The notes beneath the pieces are model-generated. The model had not been told where the DNA came from and ran no database searches. It worked only from the letters and a program-made list of their open reading frames with translations. From Dermanyssus gallinae (lineage: Eukaryota > Arthropoda > Arachnida > Mesostigmata > Dermanyssidae), in contig QVRM01002800.1 in NCBI GenBank assembly GCA_003439945.1, forward strand, positions 62,001-126,000: a stretch of DNA of 64,000 nt, in the 5' to 3' direction. Positions 34,950-45,262 of this stretch are shown piece after piece. Made by a program: the position numbers and the translations under genes. Each line of letters begins with the position of its first letter. Within the stretch, counting starts at the first letter, position 1.

Positions 34950-37250
34950 GTATAGGAGAGCGAGGGGTCGAGTTCATACGAAAGAGATTAACGCCGGACT
35001 AAAGACTAGCTCGGTAGACTTACGACTAGAATGTCCGATGATCAGAAAACGGCAAACGCTGGGGTCAGAAAGAACTGAGGAAACTGAGCTGGGGTCAGAA
35101 AGAACTGAGGAACTGGACTTCCTGATAGAAGCTCTACTAGAAGTTGTCTCCGAATTAAAAGCTCTGGCCGTGAAGCCCACTAAGACCCAACTGACAAATA
35201 GAGGACACCGGAGAAGCTCCACAGGACGGCCAGACGACTTCATGACGAAGGCTGTCTCCAACTGACAGAGCTGCGGCGGGAGCTCTAAAATCGGAGATGG
35301 GACTCCAGGCTGCAAGTGCCTCAGAGGCGATCCTAATCACAGAAGCACCTAGTTACATAGACGGAAGCAAGATGGACATTAGCGCGCAAAGATTACGTAG
35401 GAGAAAGAGGAGCAGCGCGCGGCAGAGGTGCAGGAGGCTACGACTGTGGAGGAGCTGGTCACGCTGGTTAAAGAGAATTGGCCTATATGACTGTATAGCA
35501 AATCCAAGAACGTTCACGCTAGAGTTGTGACGGAAAGGGACGTGAGAGCGATGGTCGGAGAACTAGATAAGGATGAAGTTGAGGTCGAAAGCGTTGTAAA
35601 ACCCTTCCGACAGATAATCTCGCACCTACAGCGAAACACAGTACTGCAGTAGCCGGTCAAACACGCCAAGCAAGACGCCCGATAGCGTTCTATTTTCTGG
35701 ACGACTTTACAGCGCAAAAGGCCGCAAAGGTGTGCTGAGGCACAACTCGACTGTTCAGTGGCCTTCTTCCTCATGAAAAAAAGACAAATATAATCGGGGA
35801 AGAGAGAAAACACACATACAGCCGCCAGGCTGAACACACCGGTTGTTTAAAAGAGAGGTACCTCCTGCGCCGATATCTTCAAATACCTAAAAATCAAAGT
35901 CTGTCTGAACCAATTCAATGTACAAGACCAGGTTGAGGGGGCGGCGAACGGAAACACCAGGGGCAGAGTGCGAGAGAGAAGCCGGGGGGTGGCAAAAAAA
36001 TTGCAAACTAAATAAAAGTCTCAGCGAACGTGTATGTCGTATAAGCCTGGCAACAGGATGCACGGATGCAGCTGATTTCGGTCAAGGCAGCTTTAAGAAA
36101 GAACTTAAGAAAGCTGTCAAATGCCAGGTTCAGAGCGAGGGCGCGGTAAGAGTATAGGCTTCACGTAAAGAGTGCAAACGGAGGCTGGCTTTCTAACCTA
36201 GACGTAAGTAGTAATATCAGGGAGGCCCTACTAAAGAGAATACGTCTAAGTATGGGGTAGTGAACGTGCCAAGTGACCGAATGGATCGATCTCCCGTGCT
36301 TCACGAGATGCCATAAGATGGGCCATACAACAAATGACTGTGTTGAAGGAATGCCCCGAGGCCGCAGATGCTATTGCTGCGGAGCCACTGAACTTTTAGC
36401 GAGTAATTGCACCGCTGCCGCGAGGAACTGCGGCAGGACACTCAGTGAATTCAATGTCCTGCCTACAGATAGGAGTGAACCTGCGAAGGATTGTGCCAGT
36501 TTTCCGGTAACAGAGGAGAATAAGGCAAACCTAAAAATGGAAGAAAACAGCTAGATGAAACCAGAAACTTAGTGGCGGATGCAGGAAAGGCGGCAATAAC
36601 GGACAGAGAAGCACACGATTAAGAGGCTATCAGAGGGCACGACCCAAAACTTGACAGTATACCTCTGGAGCGCATTAAATGCCTAAAGAGGAAGCGCTCA
36701 AGTATAAAATTAAACGTTCCGTTCGTAGACTCACTACTGAGAGAGAAATGATTCCCAGACGGTTGGAAGGACTTATACAAAAGCCAGGAATGAAATCATG
36801 CTCGGCCGTACCTCTACAGGCCCGTGGAGTCGATAGTCGCGGACAGACTCACCAAGTAATCGAGAAGGAGCTCGTCTTGCTCTTAAAGGACAATTATGGG
36901 TTCCGTAAAAAGAGGTTAACGCTTCAGGTCATCAGCAACATACCCGTTAAGGCCAGGAAGGAGAGACAGAAACGCCTCGTATTGTATTGTCTTAGTAATC
37001 TTATCACGCTTTGGAGCGGGTCAACCTGGTGTATAACGTCCCACCACCTAATGTTGGCACCGGGGAAGAGCGAGGCGTTATTGCTTATTGGAGGGACGCA
37101 CTGCCGGAAATTGGATATCCGTGTAAACGGCCACATGATCCACATAAACAAGCAATACTTAGGTGTAATGCTTGACTTAAACTTAAGCTGCGCAGCCCAT
37201 GTGGATTTTGTAAAGGCCAAAACGCATCAGCAGCAAGCAAGCTGACCAGG
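34950..37250 (+). mobile_element. R1-type LINE with ORF1 and ORF2 remnants
   Basis: Near 35430-35480 the + strand encodes TTVEELVTLVKENWP, matching TPEELVRAVKGHWP in the ORF1 at 62.1-63.9 kb, and then ARVVTERDVRAMV. Degraded zinc knuckles follow at about 36297-36440: CFTRCHKMGHTTNDC has one extra residue between the first cysteines, and CYCCGATELLASNC has lost its histidine. ORF2 scraps follow at 36679-37245: YRPVESIVADRLTK (reverse transcriptase) and LAPGKSEALLLIGG...YLGVMLDLNL, the region after the catalytic block in R1 enzymes. Most of the endonuclease and palm is deleted. A 30-bp in-frame duplication sits at 35058-35117. Confidence 0.75.
35058..35117. repeat. 30-bp tandem duplication in R1-type ORF1
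   Basis: GCTGGGGTCAGAAAGAACTG and the ten following bases occur at 35058 and again at 35088. The duplication is in frame (10 codons). Confidence 0.9.
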
Positions 37251-37676
37251 CCAATGCCAATAATGGATGTGTGGTTGTTGGAATCCCAGTCCATGGCGCT
37301 GTCTAATATAACGCTTCTCGGCGCAAAACAAGGTTCTGTGGCCATAGCAGAAGATTGACAGGGCTCATGCGTCACGTCCAAACGCCAAACGGTAACAGAC
37401 GTCATGAAGGTCTGACAGACGAAAACTCAAGGACAGTAACCTCTACATGGCCAGGGCGAAGATCCTCGCCTCTGTCACTGATACAAATGACTGCGCACCG
37501 TTGCAGCTTGCGTCGTGACACTGGAACAGAACGATGTTTGTAAGATTGGCGACCCGGCGCTGCACTCATTCTGCAACCATTTCGGGCAGGAAACAGGTAC
37601 GATGACCGAGAACAGAACAGTTCAGCAAGGCTCAGACAGCCGAACCGAGTAGGAGGTGCAGTGTGTTACAGATTCC

Positions 37677-37703
37677 CCACCACAGATGGCCTATCTGTGG
37701 TGG
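37677..37703. other. 11-bp perfect hairpin
   Basis: CCACCACAGAT (37677-37687) and ATCTGTGGTGG (37693-37703) flank a GGCCT loop. Confidence 0.85.
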
Positions 37704-38697
37704 ACTAAAACGTCGCCCCAGAAAGTCGATGTGCAGGGCACAAAGCTGGAGGTAAGCGATCGGTAGCAATTAAAACAAGCTGGGGGGAAAGTTCGAGGCC
37801 CCTAACCAGGGGCAGAGCGACACAGCGTGACCGTCCAGGATCGCGACTTGTCGATATTTATTCATAACTTTAACCAAAATTTGAAAATCATACGAAATAT
37901 CGCTATCGATCGCGATGTTGTTACGCGCCGTGTCGGAGTTTTGTCGTGATCGTCAGTTTGGAAGCAGTTGTATTGTACAACCGGTGACAAAACAAGATCA
38001 TTCTAATAGCGCAAACTGTTTAGCAAGTCGAGTAAACACACAATGGATAAATATCTTACTTATCACTTATTCTTCTATACTCAACGTCAGGCCATCGATC
38101 GACACACGCTTTTTTTCGAGTGCAACCGGAAAGCCACAGCTCTTTCAGACCTACAGAACAATGAAGTTAGTCTGCGGGGCGCTGGTTAGAGGTTTTTAAA
38201 GTCCGATCTGGCAACGATGGCTGTACCCCGTCGCCTCTAAGCGGATACAGGACAATAAGTACGTATCGGTCCAGGTGTACAGCTCTTATACGCCCGAAAC
38301 ACGCACTACTGGTAGTCGATAAGAAAAACTCGCGCCGAGTATCGAATAGTAACAGTTTCGTTCCTAGCTCAAATGCTCACACAAACGCGTCTCACGTTAT
38401 CAATCTCCACTCACAGCCTGACTCACAGCAACACACAATATTTGCTATGAACACGTTACTATTACTACTACTATTACTACTAAACAACGATAAGGCCCTT
38501 AAAAATCACATAAATAAAGATACAATAAATCAACACTTGAGCGCATGAAACTTGCACGACTTATCCGTGTCAGAGATGCACAATTTAGTTGAATCCATCA
38601 TTATTATTTACTTTACTCCACAGAGTTTATACAGATGAACTATACGTCATGCCTTCTACACACTAATTAGTGTTCAATTAGACCAGATACAAACAGA

Positions 38698-38875
38698 TGT
38701 CGAGCCCGGTGGCGTGGTGACTTAAGTCTGCGCCTCGCAACCGGAGGAGACACATAGGCGCGTGGGTTCGAGCCCCACCGTTGCACATTTGTATTTATTG
38801 GGGTTCCGTCTATGAAGCAATGTGAAAAACAGTTCCGTGGACGTTAAATCTTGACTGAGGGTCAGCCCGAAAACT
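38698..38875 (+). mobile_element. tRNA-derived SINE, copy 4
   Basis: Starts TGTCGAGCCCGGTGGCGTGG, with box B-like GGGTTCGAGCC near 38765, and ends GAGGGTCAGCCCGAAAAC. About 10 bases between the box A-like segment and CTGCGCCTCGCAACC differ from copy 1. Confidence 0.82.
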
Positions 38876-39216
38876 TTACTAGATACTAACAGATCTCTGT
38901 GATTACTGCTGTTCGCTACCACCAGACGTGTTCGATGGGAATTGTGCAGTACATTTATGCGCATAATTAAAGAGCACGCTGCAGCTGGCTGGATAAAACG
39001 TCGAATCACTTTCAAATCTGCCTTCATTCTGACGTTGATTCTTTAGTTAAAAAAAACTCCAACATTAAGTTGTGCAGTGAGTATATCTTGGAACATAATT
39101 CACTTTTGTCGCCGTTTACTTGATAAAACTTTGACATATTTAAGGTCTGTCGGCATTCTGTAACTGTCTACTCAACTACAGGAGAGGACTGTACTTATCG
39201 AGAATTAGGTGTCACT

Positions 39217-41308
39217 ATGTGGTCTGTGACAAATCACGTGGCTGGTCCGTTGGCTCGGGTCGCACGGTCATGTTTCGAAAAGCAGGTACGTTCCCTGATA
39301 TGGAAGTCAACGGGGGAACAAATAACCCCGGAGGCGCTTAAGATTGCCGTAACTAGGCCGGAGTTCATCAACAACATGACCCGTGTTCTTCCCGGTCCCG
39401 AACGGAATTCGGGTGTCTGCGCTAGACATGGAACTGGAAAAAGACAAGCCGCCGCGGACGGTCTACGAGGCGATGCAGGAGGCATCCGAAAGAAACACGG
39501 CCACACGAAATATTTGCGGTTGGATCGACCCGCCAACTAAGGAGTTGCGGTTCCTTACGTACGAAGAATTCTTTGAAGAATCGCGGCACATCTCCATGGC
39601 TCTTCGCGAGGTGGGTATACAGCCAAAGGAGTTTATCACGGTGAACTGGACGAACTCAAAAGACTTCCTCGAAACAATGTACGGGGCCACGAGTATGAGT
39701 ATGATACTTCAGCCGCTCTACACAAACCTCGACGGTCGGGGAACTCGAAGTATCATTCGACAAGGGCAAAGCAAAATTTACATTTGCGATAATGAGGTGA
39801 AGGCTCGCTTAATAATCGAGCGCAGAGCTCAGGTGCCTTCGATACGGACGCTCGTTGTCGGCGGCGGCCATCTGAGTCGGGACCTACGCGAAGATGCAGC
39901 AAGCGTTGACCTTCAGCTGCTCACGATGACCGACTTTGTCAACCTCGGAAAAAACGCCCGGCACGAACTAGTTATTCCCAAGCCGTCGGACACGTTCTGC
40001 GTCGTCTACACCTCGGGCACGACTGGCGATCCGAAGGGCGCAATGATAACGCACAATGCACTGCTTCAGTGCTATCACAGCATCAATACGCCGCTACAAG
40101 CGTTCACGGCGTCCGTCGGCGAGTACGTGTTCTGTTTCCTGCCCACCGGGCACGTTTTCGACATGATCTTTTCGATCTCCGGGCTATCCACTGGCGCAAC
40201 GGTCATGTACTGGCGAGGGCATATCGACAAGATGGCCGAGGACTTGCGAATCATCCGTCCACACAATATGCCGTTGGTACCACGCATTATGAACCGGTTC
40301 TACGACAAGGTCAACCAACAGCTGGCGAGCAGCTGGGTGAAGCGTACGCTGTTTGACTTCTGCTTTCACCAGAAAAAGAAAATGTTGGATAGTGGCATCG
40401 TGCGCCAGGACACGATCTACGATCGGTTGGTGTTCGACAAGATCCGCAGCCACCTGGGCGGTCGGGTGTCGCTGATCGTGAGTTCGTCCGCCCCGCTCAG
40501 TAAAGACGTGATGGAATTCTTTAAAATCGCTATAGGTTCGCCCGTACTCGAGGCGTATGGCAGCACCGAGGTGCTCCTGTCGACGATCACAGTGCCAACC
40601 GACCACACAACCGGGCATGTCGGCGCGCCTGTGGCCGGCGTCGAAATTAAGCTTGTCGACGTGCCAGAGCTCGGATACTTCGCGAAGGACGACGTTGGCG
40701 AAATTTGCGTGCGGTCGCCGTTCATCTGCAACGGCTACCACAACAACGAGGAGGCAACTCGAGAGGCATTTCACGGCGGCTGGTATCATACCGGCGACGT
40801 CGGTAAGTGGAACGAGCAAGGAAAGCTCGTGATTTTAGACCGTAAGAAGAACATCTTCAAGCTAGCGCAGGGCGAGTACATCGCCCCGGATAAAGTCGAA
40901 ACCGCATACTATCGCCTCAAATTGATTTCCGAGGTGATCGTTGAGGGACGGAGCGATAAGGACTACTGCGTGGCAATTGTGTCGCCGGATCGCGTCGAAT
41001 TTATCGCCTGGCTGACTAAAGAGGGCTTTAGCGAGAACCCGAAGCTGGTCTATTCCGAGTTATGCGGTGACCTCAACGTACGCCGGGCCCTCCTGGAGGA
41101 AATGCGCTCTGTTGGAAAGGCTAATGGGCTGAACAGCCTCCAGCAGGTCCGCAACATATGGATCGAGCCCAAGCCGTTCAATATTACCAGCGGCATGTTG
41201 ACGGCAACGTACAAAGTCAAGAGAAACCTGGTGCGCAAGATGTTTGCACAAATTATTGATGACCTCTACCGAGAGGGTCCCCTAATAGAGACACACGAAC
41301 TTGGTTAA
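39217..41308 (+). CDS. ACSL: Long-chain acyl-CoA synthetase, intronless, 5' frameshift
   Basis: This enzyme activates long-chain fatty acids to acyl-CoA through an acyl-AMP intermediate, normally at the ER, mitochondrial or peroxisomal membrane. One uninterrupted frame (39428-41308, 626 codons from the ATG at 39428) carries the ANL-superfamily motifs: YTSGTTGDPKGAM (P-loop, residue about 194), YGSTE (about 377), YHTGDVG (about 453) and DRKKNIFKLAQGEYIAPDKVE (about 471), the last typical of ACSL. The stretch from 39217 to about 39405 encodes a plausible N-terminus (MWSVTNHVAGPL...RVLPGPER) in another frame. Dropping one A of GGAATT at 39406-39407 would join it as RIRVSALD, giving about 696 residues, the usual ACSL length. 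It is therefore either a true frameshift, an assembly base error, or a gene starting at 39428. YGSTE replaces the commoner YGQTE. No intron is seen, so a retrocopy is possible. The family call is very secure; the functional status is open. Confidence 0.9.
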
Positions 41309-41360
41309 ACTGCGCGGCGCCACACAATGAGAAACTTTTACTGCAGTTCTTCTGTTTAAT

Positions 41361-41366
41361 AATAAA
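41361..41366 (+). promoter_or_regulatory. Polyadenylation signal of the ACSL gene
   Basis: AATAAA lies 53 bases after the ACSL stop codon, a position expected for a short 3' UTR. Confidence 0.6.
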
Positions 41367-41419
41367 AAGTCACTGTTCCAGTCGGAGGCGTTTACCTACT
41401 CTGTGGTCTAATATCGCAT

Positions 41420-41860
41420 CTAGAAAATGCCTTTAATTTTGTTTTATTTATATTACATACATTTGTGTATGTGTGGGTGTGTTTTTAGCAGGAAACATAC
41501 GCTAACCTATATGATTACTCTGAAGGGACTGAGGACCAACAACATAGCTCTGTGTGAAACGCAGCGTAAAAAATTGCACTTAAAATATGAGCGATATGAA
41601 GTGGTTTCGTGGTCGGAAACTTGACCCGCAGGTTTAATTCCGGCGCAAGCCTCGCTAAGACGACCGTTGATGGAGTAACTCTTCTAAAGAATGGGCCACA
41701 TTAAGCACCTTAACTTATTTGGATATCAAAAGGGAAGGGCAGATTGGTCCATTTCTAGTAGGCGTCCCTTCATTACGTTGACACTGCATGTGTCCTTGTG
41801 CATGATACCTTTGGATATATATTTATTTATATTTATACATTTGACGTGTATTTGGTTAAA
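41420..41860. other. No recognised gene
   Basis: Intergenic DNA between the ACSL locus and foldback copy 2. Nothing is recognisable. Confidence 0.45.
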
Positions 41861-41867
41861 ATATTAT

Positions 41868-42898
41868 TAGGGTCATTCGTTATGTACTTATTGCGAGGTT
41901 TGATAGAACTCGGCAAGAAAATAATTTTTTGCAATGGAAGGAGGACGCGGAAACGTCTTGTTTAGGAGATAGTGAGGTTTATAAAAGTAGTTTTTCTGTC
42001 TTTTCTTCTCCTACATTCGTGAAATGTAGAAAAACATATATATAATCAGTATGTTACGTTAACGCCTTTTCACGAAAAATCGTAAAATGTTTCCATTGCG
42101 ACCAAAAATGTACGTCCAAAAGACCACTCTCATGCAATAGCAAGTTCAATGCCTACCATTTTCGTACCAAGGTGATGGTGCTGCGTTACGTAGTTGTCAA
42201 GTCACTAAGCGTTTTCGACAGTCATAGTTGTTATGTTTTACATGCAAGTTTTCACGTTCAGAACCGTAAACATTTGCCAAGACGTTTCCGCTTCCTCCTT
42301 CCACTAGAAAAAAATATTCTCTTACTGAGTTCTACCAAACCTCAAAATATGTACCTAACTTTCTCATACGCCCTATGCAAATATACATGCCTTCAATTTC
42401 GATATGGCTATCGAAAAAGCTTAGTGACTTGACAACTACGTAACGCAGCACCATCACTTTGGTACGGAAGTGGTGGGCATTAAATTTGCTATTGCGTGAG
42501 ACTGGTCTTTTGGACATACATTTTTGGCCGTAATGGAAAAAATTTTACGATTGTTCACGAAAAAGCGTTAACGTAGGACATAACAACATATCGACTTTTT
42601 ATGACTTTTCTCAACCTGGGTATTCGCTTTTCGCTACGCAAGCTAGTGAAGCTAGTGTCCTCCGAATTTTCCTCCGAACACGCCGGTATAATCGGTTTCT
42701 TCGTGTGTTAACTGGTTCTCTTGCAAACGTAGATTTCGCACAATTATGTAGGAGAAGAAAAGGCAGAATAACGACTTTTATAAATTTCCTTCTCACTCCT
42801 AAACAAAACGTTTCCGCGTCCTCCCTCCATAGGTAAAAATTATTTTCTTGCAGAGTTTTATCAAACCTCGAAAGAAGTACATTTTGATACGAATGAAC

Positions 42899-42900
<2 letters not shown>
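41868..42900. mobile_element. Foldback-type non-autonomous DNA element, copy 2
   Basis: The left end (GGTCATTCGTTATGTACTTA, then GAGGTTTGATAGAACTC and GGAGGACGCGGAAACGTCTT) is mirrored at the right end (GAGTTTTATCAAACCTC and AACGTTTCCGCGTCCTCC, up to about 42900). A second inverted pair sits inside: GTGATGGTGCTGCGTTACGT at about 42172 against ACGTAACGCAGCACCATCAC near 42436. Outer and inner arms together cover almost the whole element, so it is one large inverted repeat. Long stretches match foldback copy 1 at 7150-8105. It carries no transposase. The right end runs into a TA tract that also borders the mariner. Confidence 0.78.

Positions 42901-42933
<33 letters not shown>
42901..42933. repeat. 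(TA)n tract between two transposons
   Basis: About 16 TA units separate the foldback element from the mariner left TIR. Confidence 0.95.
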
Positions 42934-42937
<4 letters not shown>

Positions 42938-44024
42938 GTAAGTCAAAAAGTTCGTCGGCTTTTTACCCGATTTCAAAAAGCCTTATTTATGCAGACAACA
43001 GTATTTGTATTCAATGAATATATTGACCGTTTTGTTCGATAACCTTCGCCCATCGCCTCGGTAGATCCATGATTCCTTTCTCCCAGAACGTCTTGTCCTT
43101 TTCGTCGAAATACTGAGTGAGGTGATTTTTTATAGCTTCCAAAGATTCAAATGTTGTGCCATCAAGGGAGTTCTGGAGAGACCTGAACAAGTGATAATCA
43201 GATGGTGCGAGGTCGGGACTATAAGCTGGGTGCGGCAGCACATCCCAGTCAAACTCCGCCAATGTTTGCCGGGTGGCCAAACTTTTGTGTGGTGTCGCCT
43301 TATCATGTTGAAAAGTGACGCCCCACCTGTTTGAGAATTCCGGGCGCTTCGTTGCTACTGCAGCCTTCAAATCTTCGAGTTGTCTGCAGTAGACGACGGA
43401 GTTGATCGTCTGACCCATTGGAAGCAGCTCAAAATACACGACGCCCTTACAGTCCCACCAGCAGCACAGCATAACCTTCTTCTGATGAAATTTCGGGTTT
43501 AGGGATAGCTGCGGCCTGAGAACCTCTGGGGACCCAACTTCTTTTCTGTGTTACGTTTCTGTAGAGTATCCAATTTTCATCGCCGGTTATCAATCTCCTC
43601 AGAAATGGCTCATTCGAGTTCTTCCCGAGGAGTGCGTGACAGGTATCGACTCGCCCTTCAAGCTGCCTATCGAGATTGAAGTTTCCAGCTTTGAAACGGG
43701 CGAATCGCTTTTCGACTGTGGATTTGTGTACTGCGTTTTCGCCGTAGACTGCACATATCCTCCGGGTTGTTTGCGCTGCACTTATGCCTTCACGGTAGGA
43801 GAACAACATAGTGTGTCGAAAATGCGTACTTTTGTCCTCCATTGCAAACAGCTGCCAATTCCGCAAACGAAGCGGTAAAGTTGGAACCGGTATACCGTCG
43901 CGCCGCCACGGGTCTGCTTCTGAATGTAAACACCCAGCCGCACTCCCAGGCGGCCCTGCTGCAGAGCGCGGGAATTTCAAAAATGTGGTCCCAGAAAGCC
44001 GACAAACTTTTTGACTTACCTAAT
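42934..44024 (-). mobile_element. Mariner element with both TIRs, internally deleted
   Basis: TTAGGTAAGTCAAAAAGTTC at 42934 is the inverted counterpart of AAACTTTTTGACTTACCTAA ending at 44024 (one mismatch over about 29 bp). Both ends abut TA, the mariner target. At 1091 bp it is roughly 200 bp shorter than the usual 1.3 kb. The shortfall lies inside the transposase between the second helix-turn-helix region and the first catalytic block. Few disabling changes suggest a fairly young copy. Confidence 0.92.
43011..43842 (-). pseudogene. Mariner transposase (DD34D), deleted and frameshifted
   Basis: Translation begins at the Met at 43842 (MEDKSTHFRHTMLFSYREG), passes the first helix-turn-helix (HKSTVEKRFARFKAGNFNL) and reaches GRVDTCHALLGKNSNEPFL. 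There about 55-60 residues that the family normally has are missing. Catalytic blocks follow: ITGDENWILY (first Asp), FQHDKATPHKS (second Asp) and YSPDLAPSDYHLF (third Asp). A one-base frameshift near 43470, at the KVMLCCWWDCKGVV block, separates the two halves. The frame ends EQNGQYIH at 43011. It would have excised and inserted the surrounding element; it is inactive now. Confidence 0.9.
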
Positions 44025-44046
44025 ATATATATATATATATATATAT
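44025..44046. repeat. (TA)n tract at mariner right end
   Basis: About 11 TA units. Confidence 0.9.
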
Positions 44047-44129
44047 CGCAAAATAGTCTTAAGATATATACAATTACATAAAAACAAGTGTTCAAGATTT
44101 GTATTTACACATTTCAGCACAGTCATAAT

Positions 44130-44570
44130 ACAATTTCTAATGACACAACATATCGGTAAGGTAGGTGGCTTGTAGGCTGTGTGGCTTGTGGCACCATCTT
44201 GTTGGAACCAGAGTTCACTCGATCGATTTTGTTTAAAATCGGCTAAAGACAATTATGGATCATGCTGCTATAACGCTTACCATTAACCGTGGAGTGAAAA
44301 ACCTTAGCCCAATGAGTTCTTCGAACCACAGGTCGCGCCACACTGTCAAATATGATCATGCAACGGCTCTGTTGTTTTTTATTTTTGTTTCTTTCACACT
44401 TAAATTCAGATAGAAATATGCTTCGTCGGCCAACATAATTTTCTTCATAAAGTCGCATCGTGCTGCTGCATCACCTCGAGCACCCAATTGGCAACATCTT
44501 CGTCTCTTAAGTAGCGCTCAATTTTGTCGCCGTTTGCTTTTCGTAAACGGAACAGAGTAACGCTCCAGCC
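44130..44570 (-). pseudogene. Transposase C-terminal fragment, IS630/Tc1/mariner superfamily
   Basis: The minus strand reads FRLRKANGDKIERYLRDEDV and ANWVLEVMQQHDA (about 44545-44462), then YEENYVGRRSIFLSEFKC (about 44450-44400), DSVARPVVRRTHWAK, and after a frame break RSSELWFQQDGATSHTAY (about 44225-44172). WFQQDGATxHTA is the second catalytic Asp block of a transposase family common in arthropod genomes. The N-terminus and the end after the second block are missing. The fragment at 4195-4520 looks like the missing N-terminal type. Confidence 0.72.
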
Positions 44571-44756
44571 CTACGCAGTTTTTTTTACGAAGGGTAAATT
44601 GTAAAACAATGTAGAAGAAATGCCACATCATTCCGAGTCTGTGGGAGAAACAATACGGGTTTAGTGGATTTGTGAGTTCTACATCAGTTGCTGACAGCTG
44701 CCAGGGACGCACGTGCATTATGCATTGTCAAAAGCTGCCACTACAAAAAGTCACAA

Positions 44757-44765
<9 letters not shown>

Positions 44766-44816
<51 letters not shown>
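44766..44816. repeat. (TA)n tract
   Basis: About 25 TA units. Confidence 0.95.
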
Positions 44817-44822
<6 letters not shown>

Positions 44823-45262
44823 TATATGTTTTTAAACAACGCTCTTCATTGGATGTTTAAAATAGATTTTTACAATATTTGGCAAATGCCTGATGTAGCT
44901 ACATTAGACATTAGTTCACGCAAGCACATATAAGAAAGTTGTCTGTATGAGCTGTTAATAAACACTGAGCGGGAATGTTGTAGATAAGCGAGGTGCTTAA
45001 AACGAGGACTGAGAAACATGTCTATAATTTACCCAACCTGAATGCTAGTAAACTACAGTAATTAATAAAGAAAGTTAGTAGTTAACTTTCTTTTAAGTTA
45101 CGATTTATTGTTTAAAACAACAAAGATTTATTGTTCGCTTGACATGTATACCTAAATACACTGTCACCCTTTTATATCAGAGGCGCTTAGAGCGGCAGCA
45201 TATATATTACCTACGCATCCATATAATCCATGTCTACTGCAATACCTACTGAGTATTTGCTT

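Larger units (their letters stand above)
37260..39180. other. No recognised gene; hairpin and SINE
   Basis: Apart from an 11-bp hairpin (37677-37703) and SINE copy 4, the stretch holds an AT-rich segment, CTA/TTA runs near 38455-38485 and no coding signal that I can assign. Confidence 0.4.

Noticed and set aside
39217..39540. Separate 107-codon upstream gene before ACSL
   Set aside because: Its first 63 codons read better as the ACSL N-terminus in a shifted frame, and the rest is an out-of-frame shadow of the ACSL coding region.
44871..44935. Plus-strand peptide IWQMPDVATLDISS resembling the LINE peptide YWQMPGAGMLDT near 45490
   Set aside because: The similarity covers about a dozen residues only and is on the opposite strand to the adjacent LINE; too short to call.
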